DNA of 64,000 bases. It comes from Serratia bockelmannii. GTDB taxonomy: Bacteria; Pseudomonadota; Gammaproteobacteria; Enterobacterales; Enterobacteriaceae. Each line of letters begins with the position of its first letter. The stretch's first letter is position 1. The translations under genes were made by a program, and so were the position numbers. A model generated the notes under the pieces. The model ran no database searches. It saw nothing but the letters and a program-made list of their open reading frames with translations, and was not told the origin of the DNA. The DNA lies in assembly GCF_008011855.1 (NCBI RefSeq), contig NZ_VOUX01000033.1, positions 1,302,001 to 1,366,000 on the forward strand. Direction: 5' to 3'. Shown here one piece after another: positions 30,199-39,863 of the stretch.

Positions 30199-30972
30199 TT
30201 ACTTCAACGCGCCGGACAGGAACTGCTGCAGGCGCGGGCTTTTGGGGTTGCCGAACAGCTCGGCCGGCGGCCCCTGCTCTTCGATCAACCCTTTGTGCAG
30301 GAAGATCACGTGGTTGGAAACGTGGCGCGCAAATTCCATTTCGTGCGTCACCACCACCATGGTTTTTCCCTCCTCCGCCAGCTTCTGCATGATGCGCAGC
30401 ACCTCGCCCACCAGCTCGGGATCCAGCGCCGACGTCGGTTCGTCAAACAGCAGCACCTCCGGCTCCATCGCCAATGCGCGAGCAATGGAGACGCGCTGCT
30501 GCTGGCCACCCGACAGGTGCACCGGGTACTTGCCGCGCGCCCGCTCGTCGATGCCCACTTTATCCAGGTAACGCACCGCGCGCTCGTGCGCGTCGGCCTT
30601 GCTCAGCCCCAGCACTTGCACTGGCGCCTCCATCACGTTCTCCAGCACCGTCATATGGCTCCACAGGTTAAAGTGCTGGAACACCATGGTCAGGCGGGTG
30701 CGCAGCAGCTGCAGCTGCTTCTTGTCGAACACTTTCAGCTGGCCGTCCTTGTCGCGCACCATGCGAATATCTTCGTTGTTCAGGCTGATCGAGCCTTCGC
30801 TCGGCTTCTCGAGGAAGTTGATGCAGCGCAGAAAGGTGCTTTTGCCGGAGCCAGAGGAGCCGATGATGCTGATCACATCCCCGGCGTTGGCCGCCAGCGA
30901 GACGCCTTTCAGCACTTCGTGGTCGCCATAGCGTTTGTGCAGTTCCGTGACGGCTAATTTATTCTCAGACAT
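30199..30972 (-). CDS. hisP: Histidine ABC transporter ATP-binding protein
   Basis: Cytosolic ATPase of the histidine importer, 257 residues as in E. coli. Walker A GSSGSGKST, signature LSGGQQQRVSIARALA, Walker B VLLFDEPTSALDPE and the switch histidine in VVTHEMEFARHV. The start is ATG 30972 (GGGAAG upstream) rather than the longer frame to 30990. Last gene of hisJQMP. Confidence 0.97.
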   Translation of the reverse strand: MSENKLAVTELHKRYGDHEVLKGVSLAANAGDVISIIGSSGSGKSTFLRCINFLEKPSEGSISLNNEDIRMVRDKDGQLKVFDKKQLQLLRTRLTMVFQHFNLWSHMTVLENVMEAPVQVLGLSKADAHERAVRYLDKVGIDERARGKYPVHLSGGQQQRVSIARALAMEPEVLLFDEPTSALDPELVGEVLRIMQKLAEEGKTMVVVTHEMEFARHVSNHVIFLHKGLIEEQGPPAELFGNPKSPRLQQFLSGALK

Positions 30973-30993
30973 GGTTTTTCTTCCCGTCATTTA

Positions 30994-31698
30994 TCAGTGA
31001 CTAACGTGTGCCATCCAGCGTTTTTCAGCTTTGCGGAACAGGCTGATTAACACGTAGGAGATGATCAGGTACAGCACCGCCGCGATGCCGAAAGCGTAGA
31101 ACGGCTGGTAAGTCGCGGCGTTGATGTCGCGCGCGATCTTCAGCAGATCCGGCACGGTGGCGGTAAACGCCAGCGCGGTGGAGTGCAGCATCAGGATCAC
31201 TTCGTTGCTGTAAGCCGGCAACGCGGTGCGCAGTGCCGAAGGCAAAATGATGCAGCGATACATCTTGAAGCGCGAGAAACCGTAGGCGTTGGCGGCCTCG
31301 ATTTCACCGTGCGGCACCGCGCGGATCGCCCCGGCGAAGATCTCGGTGGTATAGGCGCAGGTATTGAGCGTCAGCGCCAGGATGGTGCAGTTAAGCCCGC
31401 TGCGGAAAAACGCATTAAGAAACTCGGTGCCGCGCACAATCTCGAGGCTGTACATGCCGGAGTAGAACACCAGCAGCTGCACGTACAGCGGCGTACCGCG
31501 AAACACATAGGTGTAAAGCCACACCGGGAAACGCACCCAGCGAAGGGAAGAGACGCGCGCCACCGCCATCGGGATCGCCAGCAGCCCGCCCATCACCACC
31601 GAGGCGATCAGCAGCCACAGCGTGACTGCCACGCCGGTGAAACGGTAGCCGTCGCTCCACAGCAGCGACTGCCAATACTGTTGCAAAATCTCGATCAT
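30994..31698 (-). CDS. hisM: Histidine ABC transporter permease HisM
   Basis: Inner-membrane permease, 234 residues with about five hydrophobic helices. It has the EAA-type loop contacting HisP (EIEAANAYGFSRFKMYRCIILP). The ATG overlaps the hisQ stop (ATGA), indicating coupling so that HisQ and HisM form the membrane heterodimer. Confidence 0.96.
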   Translation of the reverse strand: MIEILQQYWQSLLWSDGYRFTGVAVTLWLLIASVVMGGLLAIPMAVARVSSLRWVRFPVWLYTYVFRGTPLYVQLLVFYSGMYSLEIVRGTEFLNAFFRSGLNCTILALTLNTCAYTTEIFAGAIRAVPHGEIEAANAYGFSRFKMYRCIILPSALRTALPAYSNEVILMLHSTALAFTATVPDLLKIARDINAATYQPFYAFGIAAVLYLIISYVLISLFRKAEKRWMAHVSH

Positions 31699-32381
31699 AG
31701 CTCGGCCCTCTTGACGCCCAGTGAGTAACGCCGTTCAAGCCACAGCAGCACGCCGTTGGAAACGGTAGTGAAGATCAGGTACACCACGCCGGCCACGATG
31801 GCGAAGAAGAACGGCTGATAGGTGCCTTTCCCCGCCAGCTGCGTGGCTTTCACCACGTCGTTCAGGCCGAGGATCGACACCAGCGCCGTCGCCTTCAGGA
31901 TCACCTGCCAGTTGTTGCCGATGCCCGGCAAAGCGAAACGCATCATCGCCGGGAACAGAATGCGCCGAAAGATCTGCGCGCCGCTGAAGCCGTAGGCCGT
32001 CGCCGCTTCGATCTGCCCTTTCGGCACCGCCAGATAGGCGCCGCGGAAGGTCTCAGTGAAGTAAGCACCGTAGATAAAGCCGAGGGTAATGATACCGGCG
32101 CCGAGCGGATCGATATCGATCTGCGAGAAGCCGAGCAGCGTGGTGATGTTGTTCAGCGCGATTTGCAGGCCGTAAAAGATCAGCAGCATCAGCACCAGAT
32201 CGGGCACGCCGCGGATCAGCGTGGTATAGGCGCCGAACAGACCGGAGATAAAGGGATTATGAGACAGTTTGCCACCGGCGCCGATCAGGCCGATCACCAC
32301 CGCCAGCAACACGGAACTGAGGGCCAGCTCCAACGTCACCAGAGCCCCCTCGAAAATCAGTTGGGAATAGCCTTGCAGCAT
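31695..32381 (-). CDS. hisQ: Histidine ABC transporter permease HisQ
   Basis: Inner-membrane permease, 228 residues. The EAA loop is QIEAATAYGFSGAQIFRRILFP, followed by characteristic GIGNNWQVILKATALVSILG. It is separated from hisJ by 82 bases holding a very stable hairpin, and is coupled to hisM. Confidence 0.96.
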   Translation of the reverse strand: MLQGYSQLIFEGALVTLELALSSVLLAVVIGLIGAGGKLSHNPFISGLFGAYTTLIRGVPDLVLMLLIFYGLQIALNNITTLLGFSQIDIDPLGAGIITLGFIYGAYFTETFRGAYLAVPKGQIEAATAYGFSGAQIFRRILFPAMMRFALPGIGNNWQVILKATALVSILGLNDVVKATQLAGKGTYQPFFFAIVAGVVYLIFTTVSNGVLLWLERRYSLGVKRAEL

Positions 32382-32414
32382 CTACTTCACCCTGTGGTCT
32401 AGGATCCGAACCAT

Positions 32415-32436
32415 CGGGGCCGGCACGCCGGCCCCG
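32415..32436 (-). other. Stable GC hairpin between hisJ and hisQ
   Basis: CGGGGCCGGC (32415-32424) pairs with GCCGGCCCCG (32427-32436), a 10-bp GC stem with minimal loop and no T-run. REP sequences are known at this same intercistronic position in Salmonella/E. coli, where they protect upstream mRNA; an equivalent role here, raising HisJ over HisQMP, is inferred. Confidence 0.65.
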
Positions 32437-32463
32437 CAGTCACAGCATGGAACGGTAAGCGGA

Positions 32464-33246
32464 TTACCCGCCGTAGACGTCAAAGTCGAAGTACTTTTTC
32501 GCGTATTTGTCGTAGGTGCCGTCTTTGCGCATCTCGGCGAAGGCTTTGTCCAGCGCCGCTTTCAGCTCGGTATCGGTCTTGCGCAGCCCCATGCCGGTGC
32601 CGACGCCGAAGAACTTGTCATCCTTCACCGATTCGCCGGCGAACGCATAGTCTTTGCCCGGCGGCTGTTTCAGGAAGCCGTCGCTGCCCGCCACTTCATC
32701 CTGGAAGGCGGCGTCAATACGGCCGGAAGCCAGATCGGCGTAAACCAGATCCTGGTTCTGGTAAGGCACGACGGTGATGCCCTTCGGCTGCCACATGGCG
32801 TTGGCGTAGGCTTCCTGGGTGGTGCCCTGCAGCACGCCCACGCTCTTGCCTTTCAGAGCGTCCACGGTAGGCAACAGCTTGGACCCTTTCGGCGCGATCA
32901 GACGCGCGTTGGCGGCATACAGCTTGTCGGTAAAGGCGATTTCCTGCTGGCGTTTCTCAGTGATGGACAGCGAAGAGATGATGGCGTCGATTTTCTTCGC
33001 CTTGAGGGAGGGGATCAGCGCGTCGAAGTCGCTCTCCACGAAGGTGCATTGGGTATTGATGCGTTTGCACAGCTCTTTGGCCAAATCAATGTCAAAGCCA
33101 ACCAATTCGCCTTTGGCGTTTTTGGATTCAAACGGTGCGTAAGTCGGATCGGTGCCAATCTTCAGCGTGGAAGGAATGGCGGCAAAGGCGCTGCTGGCGG
33201 CGCTCAAAGCCAGAACTAACGGCAAAATCAAAACCCGCTTTTTCAT
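32464..33246 (-). CDS. hisJ: Periplasmic histidine-binding protein
   Basis: 260 residues with a Sec signal peptide (22 residues, cleavage after SAFA). The mature family-3 solute-binding protein has [41 protein letters not shown] and the ending [11 protein letters not shown] identical to HisJ. It is the only binding protein in this operon: argT, the lysine/arginine/ornithine paralogue next door in E. coli, is absent between hisJ and ubiX. Confidence 0.95.
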   Translation of the reverse strand: MKKRVLILPLVLALSAASSAFAAIPSTLKIGTDPTYAPFESKNAKGELVGFDIDLAKELCKRINTQCTFVESDFDALIPSLKAKKIDAIISSLSITEKRQQEIAFTDKLYAANARLIAPKGSKLLPTVDALKGKSVGVLQGTTQEAYANAMWQPKGITVVPYQNQDLVYADLASGRIDAAFQDEVAGSDGFLKQPPGKDYAFAGESVKDDKFFGVGTGMGLRKTDTELKAALDKAFAEMRKDGTYDKYAKKYFDFDVYGG

Positions 33247-33549
33247 AAATTACCCTCAAATTGATTTTTTTGATGCCACTACGGGCATTACTTTCCCCAC
33301 CAAATCAATTTGCAGTAATCGTGCCACATTAGGTGCTACGGGCGGAGGGAACGGCTCCGACCTTCACAATACTGTTTCCTGGGACGATAACCGCAAAATT
33401 AAATCGGCCGGTTGGGGCCGCGCCACTGGCAACCGCAATAAGGCGGCACCATGAAACAGTGAGCGTGATGAAGTGGGATCATTATGGTGCATACTCCGCC
33501 CCAATTCAGTGCGGTGTTGCACAAATGTACCAATTTAGGGATAAAAATG
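33247..33549. promoter_or_regulatory. Region upstream of hisJ
   Basis: 303 bases between ubiX and hisJ, expected to carry the hisJ promoter on the minus strand. Two widely spaced inverted repeats are visible: GCACCAT (33446-33452) with ATGGTGC (33484-33490), and ACTGTTTC (33371-33378) with GAAACAGT (33453-33460). No protein can be assigned to them, and no gene is seen. Confidence 0.45.
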
Positions 33550-34122
33550 TTAATTAGCACCCTGCCAGCGGGTGAACAGATCGGTCGGCAATTCGATATC
33601 AAACTGGTCGATCACCCGATTGACGGTTTGATCGATGATGTCTTCCACGCTTTTCGGCTGGTGGTAAAACGCCGGCACCGGCGGCATGATCACCGCGCCC
33701 ATCTCCGCCGCCTGCGTCATCAGCCGTAAATGGCCAAGATGCAACGGCGTTTCCCGCACGCACAAGACCAAACGGCGGCGCTCTTTGAGCACCACGTCGG
33801 CGGCGCGGGTCAGCAGCCCGTCGCTGTAGCTGTTGACGATGCCGGACAGGGTTTTGATTGAGCATGGCAGGATCGCCATACCCAGGGTTTTGAAAGAGCC
33901 CGAGGAGATGCCGGCGGCGATGTCGCGCGCATCGTGCACCACGTCGGCCAGCGCCTGCACTTCCCGTAGGCTGTACGGCGTTTCCAGCGCCAGCGTCTGT
34001 CTTGCAGCATTACTCATCACCAGATGGGTTTCCACCTCTGCGACGTCGCGCAAAACCTGTAACAGGCGCACGCCGTAGATCGCGCCGCTGGCGCCGGAAA
34101 TGCCGATGATGAGTCGTTTCAT
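33550..34122 (-). CDS. ubiX: Flavin prenyltransferase UbiX
   Basis: 190 residues. It makes prenylated FMN, the cofactor for the UbiD decarboxylase of ubiquinone synthesis. Flavin-site motif SGASGAIYGVRLL at the N-terminus, the central ISSGSFKTLGMAILPCSIKTL, and VRETPLHLGHL. Downstream of purF in the cvpA-purF-ubiX arrangement known from E. coli. Confidence 0.96.
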   Translation of the reverse strand: MKRLIIGISGASGAIYGVRLLQVLRDVAEVETHLVMSNAARQTLALETPYSLREVQALADVVHDARDIAAGISSGSFKTLGMAILPCSIKTLSGIVNSYSDGLLTRAADVVLKERRRLVLCVRETPLHLGHLRLMTQAAEMGAVIMPPVPAFYHQPKSVEDIIDQTVNRVIDQFDIELPTDLFTRWQGAN

Positions 34123-34200
34123 GAAGAATGGCCTCTGCCGTAAAAAGTAAGATCAGGCAGACTTTGCCGCAATGGCGAGGGATAAGCAAGTCAGAGGAAC

Positions 34201-34234
34201 AAGGTGCACCGCCGCAGACGCGGCGATGCACCTT
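34201..34234 (-). other. Large hairpin between purF and ubiX
   Basis: AAGGTGCA (34201-34208) pairs with TGCACCTT (34227-34234), and CGCCGC (34210-34215) with GCGGCG (34220-34225) around AGAC. One mismatch only. No T-run on the minus strand, so it probably protects the purF mRNA end or attenuates ubiX rather than terminating fully. Confidence 0.6.
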
Positions 34235-34253
34235 GAGGGATCAACGCAGACCG

Positions 34254-35771
34254 TTAGCCTTCGTTGTGCAGTTCCAGATTTTCCGCTTCGGTTTGCACCC
34301 GCATCGCCTTGGCATCGTCGCTGCGCAGCGACTCCAGGTATTCCAGATAGCTTTGGTCGACGTCTTTGGTCACGTAGATACCATTGAAGACCGAGCATTC
34401 GAACTGGATGATGTCCGGGTTCTCTTCGCGCACCGCTTCGATCAGATCGTCGAGGTCCTGGAAGATCAGCCCGTCGGCGCCGATAATCTGACGGATTTCA
34501 TCCACTTCACGCCCGTGGGCGATCAGTTCGTTGGCGCTCGGCATGTCGATGCCGTAGACGTTAGGGAAACGCACTTCCGGCGCGGCGGAAGCCAGATACA
34601 CTCGCTTAGCGCCCGCTTCGCGCGCCATCTCGACGATTTGCTCAGAGGTCGTGCCGCGCACGATGGAGTCATCCACCAGCAGCACGTTCTTGTCGCGGAA
34701 CTCGGCACGGTTGGCGTTCAGCTTGCGGCGTACCGACTGGCGACGCGCCTGCTGGCCCGGCATGATAAAGGTACGGCCAACGTAGCGGTTTTTCACGAAG
34801 CCCTGGCGGTAGGGCTTCTCGAGAATACGCGCGATCTCCAGCGCGATATCGCAGGAAGTTTCAGGAATCGGGATCACCACGTCGATATCCAGATCTTCCC
34901 ACTCGCGGGCGATCTTCTCACCCAGCTTCTGGCCCATGCGCACGCGGGCGCTGTAGACCGAGATCTTGTCCATAAAGGAGTCTGGGCGCGCAAAATAAAC
35001 ATATTCGAACAGGCACGGGTTGGTTTTCGGGTTCTCTGCGCACTGGCGGGTGAACAGCTGGCCCTTGGTGGTGATGTACACCGCTTCGCCCGGTGCCACG
35101 TCACGCAGGAACTCAAAGCCCAGGGTATCCAGCGCCACGCTCTCGGAAGCCACCATGTACTCGCTGCGGCCATCCTCCAGCGTGCGCTTGCCGATCACCA
35201 GCGGACGAATGCCGTTAGGATCGCGGAACGCCAGCAGGCCATGACCGATGATCATCGCCACGCAGGCGTAAGCGCCGCGCAGTTGCTGATGCATAGCGGC
35301 GACCGCGGTAAAGATGTTGTCGGCTTCCAGCGGATAGTGCGGGAAGCGATCCAGCTCGCTGGCCAGCACGTTCAGCAGGATTTCCGAGTCGGAGGTGGTG
35401 TTGACATGGCGGCGGCCGCTTTCGAACAGCTTTTGGCGCAGCTCATGGGCGTTGGTCAGGTTGCCGTTGTGGGCCAGCGTAATGCCGAACGGCGAGTTGA
35501 CGTAGAAAGGCTGGGCCTCAGAGGCGCTCGAGCTGCCGGCCGTCGGGTAACGCACATGGCCAATGCCCATGTTGCCCTGCAAGCGTTGCATATGGCGCGC
35601 CTCAAACACATCCTTCACCAGGCCGTTGGCTTTACGCAAACGGAACCCGTTGTGGGCGTCAATGGTGACGATGCCTGCGGCATCCTGGCCACGGTGCTGA
35701 AGCACCGTCAGCGCATCATAAATCGACTGGTTTACCGGCATGAAACCGGCGATACCGACAATACCGCACAT
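34254..35771 (-). CDS. purF: Amidophosphoribosyltransferase
   Basis: First committed enzyme of purine synthesis, 505 residues. The N-terminal nucleophile glutaminase domain starts with Met-Cys2 (MCGIVGIAG); the PRPP loop is [18 protein letters not shown]. Cytosolic. It sits 21 bases after cvpA and is probably repressed through the PurR box at 36352-36367. Confidence 0.98.
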   Translation of the reverse strand: MCGIVGIAGFMPVNQSIYDALTVLQHRGQDAAGIVTIDAHNGFRLRKANGLVKDVFEARHMQRLQGNMGIGHVRYPTAGSSSASEAQPFYVNSPFGITLAHNGNLTNAHELRQKLFESGRRHVNTTSDSEILLNVLASELDRFPHYPLEADNIFTAVAAMHQQLRGAYACVAMIIGHGLLAFRDPNGIRPLVIGKRTLEDGRSEYMVASESVALDTLGFEFLRDVAPGEAVYITTKGQLFTRQCAENPKTNPCLFEYVYFARPDSFMDKISVYSARVRMGQKLGEKIAREWEDLDIDVVIPIPETSCDIALEIARILEKPYRQGFVKNRYVGRTFIMPGQQARRQSVRRKLNANRAEFRDKNVLLVDDSIVRGTTSEQIVEMAREAGAKRVYLASAAPEVRFPNVYGIDMPSANELIAHGREVDEIRQIIGADGLIFQDLDDLIEAVREENPDIIQFECSVFNGIYVTKDVDQSYLEYLESLRSDDAKAMRVQTEAENLELHNEG

Positions 35772-35792
35772 GTTGTCTTTTCCTCATCAGCG

Positions 35793-36293
35793 CTACCGCC
35801 CCGGCAATTGGGTCGGCAAGAAACTCGACGTGCTCTGCAGGTAGTCAAAGAACCACCTGATGACGTAACTGAACTGGGGGATCAGCTGCGACTGTTTCCA
35901 GTCGGCACTTTGTGAAAAGCCGGTAAAGGTATCCAGGAAGAACAGGATCGCCGCGACAATCAACACGCCGCGCAGTGCGCCGAAGCAGATGCCCAGCACC
36001 CGGTCGGTGCCCGACAACCCGGTTTTCTCTACCAGTGAGCTAATCACATAGTTAACAATAGCCCCTACGATCAGGGTCGCGATGAACAAAATCGCGATCG
36101 CGATGCCGTTTCGCACCAGTTCATCTTCAAAACGAGTGAAATAGACCGCAAGGTAAGAGTAGAAATGGCTGGCAACAAAAAACGCACATCCCCATGTCAC
36201 AAGTGACAATGCTTCGCGAACAAACCCTCGGATCAGGCTCACCAGAGCCGAAAATCCAATCACCGCTATAATGACGTAATCAATCCAGACCAT
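35793..36293 (-). CDS. cvpA: CvpA inner-membrane protein (colicin V production)
   Basis: 166 residues with four hydrophobic helices beginning MVWIDYVIIAVIGFSALVSLIRGFVREA. Needed for colicin V production in E. coli and implicated in envelope resistance in enterics; the mechanism is unknown. First gene of the cvpA-purF transcription unit, with a PurR operator upstream. Confidence 0.95.
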   Translation of the reverse strand: MVWIDYVIIAVIGFSALVSLIRGFVREALSLVTWGCAFFVASHFYSYLAVYFTRFEDELVRNGIAIAILFIATLIVGAIVNYVISSLVEKTGLSGTDRVLGICFGALRGVLIVAAILFFLDTFTGFSQSADWKQSQLIPQFSYVIRWFFDYLQSTSSFLPTQLPGR

Positions 36294-36351
36294 GAACTAT
36301 TCCAATGATGAATCGCCCCTGCATCCAATTCGCGGCGAATTCTAACAGAAA

Positions 36352-36367
36352 AAGAAAACGTTTGCGT
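36352..36367. promoter_or_regulatory. PurR operator upstream of cvpA-purF
   Basis: AAGAAAACGTTTGCGT matches the PurR consensus ACGCAAACGTTTGCGT at 14 of 16 positions, with the right half perfect. It lies about 60 bases upstream of the cvpA start, where the purF operon operator is known in E. coli. Confidence 0.85.
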
Positions 36368-36388
36368 AGGGGATTTCCTACCACGTTA

Positions 36389-36427
36389 CAAATAAAAAGC
36401 GGCGATTAAAAAATTCCCAATCGCCGC
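36389..36427 (-). terminator. Rho-independent terminator of the dedD transcript
   Basis: GCGGCGATT (36399-36407) pairs with AATCGCCGC (36419-36427); on the minus strand it is followed by TTTTTATTTGT. It separates the folC-dedD transcript from the cvpA promoter. Confidence 0.87.
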
Positions 36428-36497
36428 GCCTACATAGGTGATTTCGCCTGTAAAAGGCGCGGTTTCTCTCGCTTTCTCTCCACTACTCCTGAATTCA

Positions 36498-36519
36498 GGG
36501 GCGCATCCTGCTGCGCCCC
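36498..36519 (-). other. GC hairpin just after dedD
   Basis: GGGGCGCA (36498-36505) pairs with TGCGCCCC (36512-36519). No T-tract; the functional terminator is the following one at 36389-36427. Confidence 0.5.
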
Positions 36520-36527
36520 CGCGGGGT

Positions 36528-37265
36528 TTAACGGCCGTACGGCTTCACCTGCCCGCTCAGCCCGCTGATCGAGTTCAGCGACGGCAGCGCCGCCTGCAGC
36601 TTCTGCTTGGAAGCGTCCGGGCCAACGTAGATGCGGGTGATCTGACCTTGCACCGGCGTTGACGGCACGGTAAAGGCGCGATAGCCCGAGAGACGCAGCG
36701 AAGCGACAATCTCGTTCGCCTTGGCGGCGTTCTTCAGCGCCCCGAGCTGCACGACATAGGCTTGCCCGGACGGCGCTTTTTCTTCCGCCGGTTTTGGCTG
36801 CGGCGTCGGTTCTGGTTTCGGCGTCGGTTCCGGCTTCGGCACCGGTTTCACCTCCACCGGCTTCGGCTGCGGTACCGGTTTTGGTTTCACTTCCACCGGT
36901 TTGGTTTCCACCGGCTTCGGCTTAGGCTGCTGCACCGGCTGAGGACGCGTCTCGACCGGCGGCGGCGCCACCTGCGTCGGTTGCTGAGCGCTCTGCCGCA
37001 CCGCCTGTTGCGCCGCCGCTTCGTTGGCCGCCTGCTGCTCGACCAGCGCGCCCGCCCCTTCCGGCGGCTGCGCCGGCAACGGCTGCGTCACCGGCGGCAG
37101 CACGTCGTTCTCTTCGACGTCGCCCGCCTTCGGCACCAATGGAATGGCCGCGAACTCATCCTCGTAATGCTTCTTTTTGCCGTCCAGCAACCCTGGCAGG
37201 ATGATTACCCCCAGCGCCACCAGAATCACGGTTCCAACCAGTCGGTTCTGAAATTTACTCGCCAC
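36528..37265 (-). CDS. dedD: Cell-division SPOR-domain protein DedD
   Basis: 245 residues. One N-terminal transmembrane helix (LVGTVILVALGVIILPGLL), a long Pro/Lys/Glu-rich periplasmic linker (about residues 75-165) with repeats such as PKPVEVKP and PKPEPTPKP, and a C-terminal SPOR domain (AYVVQLGALKNAAKANEIV onward) that binds denuded peptidoglycan at the septum. Start is GTG at 37265 with GGGGAG 5 bases upstream. The linker is longer than in E. coli (220 residues total). It abuts the folC stop. Confidence 0.94.
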   Translation of the reverse strand: MASKFQNRLVGTVILVALGVIILPGLLDGKKKHYEDEFAAIPLVPKAGDVEENDVLPPVTQPLPAQPPEGAGALVEQQAANEAAAQQAVRQSAQQPTQVAPPPVETRPQPVQQPKPKPVETKPVEVKPKPVPQPKPVEVKPVPKPEPTPKPEPTPQPKPAEEKAPSGQAYVVQLGALKNAAKANEIVASLRLSGYRAFTVPSTPVQGQITRIYVGPDASKQKLQAALPSLNSISGLSGQVKPYGR

Positions 37266-38531
37266 TCACACTCCCCGCATCTCGTCTAACGCCGCCATCA
37301 CCTGCGCCACGGTGTGGAACGATCCACAGACGATCACAATATCCTGTTTATCAGCATCCTGCATAGCCTGCCGCCAGGCAGTTTCGACATCATTAAAGCG
37401 GCGCGGTTCCGTCAGATGCTGCGCCAGCTGTTCGACGCTGGCACCGCGCGGCCCGTCGAGCGGTGCGCAGTACCATTCATCCACCTGCTCGCTGAGGCAG
37501 GCCAGCGTGCCGGCGATGTCCTTGTCGGACAGCATGCCCACCACCGCGCGCACCTTGCCGCCGTCGCGCGGCAGCTTGGCCAGACGCCCGGCCAGATAGC
37601 CGGCGGCGTGCGGGTTGTGTGCCACGTCGAGGATCAGCATCGGCTCCCGCCGCACGATCTGGAAACGCCCCGGCAGCGTCGCCTGCTGCAGCCCGGTGAA
37701 GATCGCGCGTTCGTCGATTTCCAGCGGGGAACAGTTCAGCGCCGCCAGCGCGGTAGCGGCGTTGGCCAGCGGTACGTTCGGCGTCGGCAGATCGGTCAGC
37801 TGCGTGTCACCGCCCTGCCACTGCCAGCGATCGCCCTGCTCGCTGAAGCTCCAGGCTTCACCGCGGCGATACAGCGGTGCGCCCAGCGTTTCGGCGACCT
37901 GGCGAATGCTATCCGGCATGTCGGGTTCGCCCACCACCGCCGGCTTGCCGCTGCGGAAAATACCGGCCTTTTCACGACCGATGCTTTCGCGATCGTTGCC
38001 CAGCCAGTCGGTATGATCGAGCGCAATGCTGGTGATCACCGCCACGCTCGGATCGACGATATTGGTGGCGTCGAGACGCCCGCCCAGGCCCACTTCCAGG
38101 ATCACCACGTCGAGCCGCGCCTGTTTGAACAGCTGCAGCGCCGACAGGGTGCCGAATTCGAAATAGGTCAGCGACGTTTCGCCGCGGCCGGCTTCAATGG
38201 CGGCGAACGAGCGGCTATGCTCTGCTTCGCTCAGCTCTTCCCCCTGAATGCGCACGCGTTCGGTATAGCGCACCAGATGCGGCGAACTGTAGACGCCGAC
38301 GCGCAGGCCGGCGGCCAGCAGAATGGCTTCGAGGGTACGACAGGTCGTGCCTTTGCCGTTGGTGCCGGCAACGGTGAACACCGTAGGAGCGGGGGTCAGT
38401 AAATCCAGATGCGCCGCGACGCGCTGTACGCGCTCAAGACCGAGTTCGATCGCCTGGCTGTGCAGACGTTCCAGATAGTAAAGCCACGAGCTCAATGGCG
38501 ACGTGGCTTGGGGAATTTGGTGGTTTTGCAT
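37266..38531 (-). CDS. folC: Dihydrofolate/folylpolyglutamate synthase
   Basis: Bifunctional ligase adding glutamate to dihydropteroate and folates, 421 residues. ATP loop AGTNGKGTTCRTLEA, SSPHLVRYTERVRI, VILEVGLGGRLDATN, HTDWLG, and the carbamylated-lysine region REKAGIFR. The start is chosen at ATG 38531 (MQNHQIPQAT), which aligns with the family; an ATG nine codons upstream (38558) cannot be excluded because neither has a strong ribosome-binding site. Confidence 0.95.
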   Translation of the reverse strand: MQNHQIPQATSPLSSWLYYLERLHSQAIELGLERVQRVAAHLDLLTPAPTVFTVAGTNGKGTTCRTLEAILLAAGLRVGVYSSPHLVRYTERVRIQGEELSEAEHSRSFAAIEAGRGETSLTYFEFGTLSALQLFKQARLDVVILEVGLGGRLDATNIVDPSVAVITSIALDHTDWLGNDRESIGREKAGIFRSGKPAVVGEPDMPDSIRQVAETLGAPLYRRGEAWSFSEQGDRWQWQGGDTQLTDLPTPNVPLANAATALAALNCSPLEIDERAIFTGLQQATLPGRFQIVRREPMLILDVAHNPHAAGYLAGRLAKLPRDGGKVRAVVGMLSDKDIAGTLACLSEQVDEWYCAPLDGPRGASVEQLAQHLTEPRRFNDVETAWRQAMQDADKQDIVIVCGSFHTVAQVMAALDEMRGV

Positions 38532-38666
38532 GAGTCCCGTCACTGAACTTGGGTTCATTAATCCATCAGGGCACCACCCTCACCGCGGTAAAGGCGATGC
38601 GCTTCGTAACCGCCGCCAACCCGCAAACCATGGCGCGATAGGCCACGGCCAGCAGGGAACGGGCAT

Positions 38667-38697
38667 CAGCCGTCACTTAGCCACAAAGTGGCGGCTG
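38667..38697 (-). other. Hairpin between accD and folC
   Basis: CAGCCG-T-CACTT (38667-38678) pairs with AAGTG-G-CGGCTG (38686-38697), 12 bp with one wobble. No T-run; a leader or RNA-stability role is inferred. Confidence 0.5.
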
Positions 38698-38722
38698 AAC
38701 CCGGGCGGGATCTGTCTTTGCC

Positions 38723-39631
38723 TCAGGCGTCGGCCTGCGGCTCCGGCTCAATGACCGGCGCGGCCTCATCGAAATGCGGCTGCGGTTGGTTGGTCAGCTT
38801 GGACAGAATGCTCGCCAACGTTTGGCGCATCTCCGGACGGCGAACAATCATGTCGATCGCGCCTTTTTCGATCAGGAACTCGCTGCGCTGGAAGCCAGGC
38901 GGCAGTTTCTCGCGCACGGTCTGCTCGATGACGCGCGGGCCGGCAAAGCCGATCAGCGCTTTCGGCTCGGCGATATTGATGTCGCCCAGCATCGCCAGGC
39001 TGGCGGAGACGCCGCCCATGGTCGGGTCGGTCAGCACGGAGATGTACGGCAAGCCGCGCTCCTGCATCTTAGCCAACGCCGCGCTGGTTTTCGCCATCTG
39101 CATCAGCGACATCAGCGCTTCCTGCATGCGCGCGCCGCCGCTGGCGGAGAAGCACACTAGTGGACAGTTGTCCTCCAGCGCCTGCTCAACCGCACGCACG
39201 AAACGCGCGCCGACCACGGAAGACATTGAGCCGCCGATGAAAGCGAATTCGAAGGATGCGGCGACGATCGGCATACCGTACAGCGTGCCCTTCATCACCA
39301 CCAGCGCATCTTTCTCGCCGGTCGCTTTCTGTGCGGCGACCAGACGATCTTTATAGCGCTTGGAATCCTTGAATTTCAGAACGTCCTTCGGCTCCAGATC
39401 GCTGCCCAGCTCCACTTCACTGCCTTCATCCAGCAGGGTATGCAGACGCGCGCGCGCGCCCATACGCATGTGGTGGTCGCACTTCGGACACACTTCCAGA
39501 TTACGCTCCAGCTCGGCGCGGTAGAGAACCTGGCCGCAGCTGTCGCATTTGGTCCAGACCCCTTCAGGAATGCTCGCCTTACGGGTTTGTGTGATATTGC
39601 TCTTGTTAAGAATTCGTTCAATCCAGCTCAT
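38723..39631 (-). CDS. accD: Acetyl-CoA carboxylase carboxyltransferase subunit beta
   Basis: 302 residues. The N-terminal zinc ribbon has four cysteines at 29, 32, 48 and 51, followed by the crotonase-like carboxyltransferase domain ([40 protein letters not shown]). It transfers carboxyl from biotin to acetyl-CoA, with AccA. Start is ATG 39631 (AAAGGT upstream), not the open frame to 39703. The short acidic C-terminal tail is poorly conserved. Confidence 0.97.
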   Translation of the reverse strand: MSWIERILNKSNITQTRKASIPEGVWTKCDSCGQVLYRAELERNLEVCPKCDHHMRMGARARLHTLLDEGSEVELGSDLEPKDVLKFKDSKRYKDRLVAAQKATGEKDALVVMKGTLYGMPIVAASFEFAFIGGSMSSVVGARFVRAVEQALEDNCPLVCFSASGGARMQEALMSLMQMAKTSAALAKMQERGLPYISVLTDPTMGGVSASLAMLGDINIAEPKALIGFAGPRVIEQTVREKLPPGFQRSEFLIEKGAIDMIVRRPEMRQTLASILSKLTNQPQPHFDEAAPVIEPEPQADA

Positions 39632-39863
39632 CGATGACCTTTCTGTTTGAACCTGGCACACGCCAGTCCGCTGTTCATGCTTTAACAATCCCCCTGAAAA
39701 CACCCCAATGAAAAAATGCCCGTTCGCGGCGCGGCAAGCGCGGCGACTGAGGCATCGGCTTCAGGGTTGTTCGCAGGAACAGACCATAATGTCGCTCATT
39801 AAACCATATCGGCCCGGCGCTGTGGACAAAAAACTGGTCGAACCGACAGGTTAAGCGATGTTT

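Noticed and set aside
33430-33470. Possible sigma-54 promoter upstream of hisJ
   Set aside because: A GG...GC pattern exists on the minus strand, but the spacing is 12 rather than the required 10 bases.
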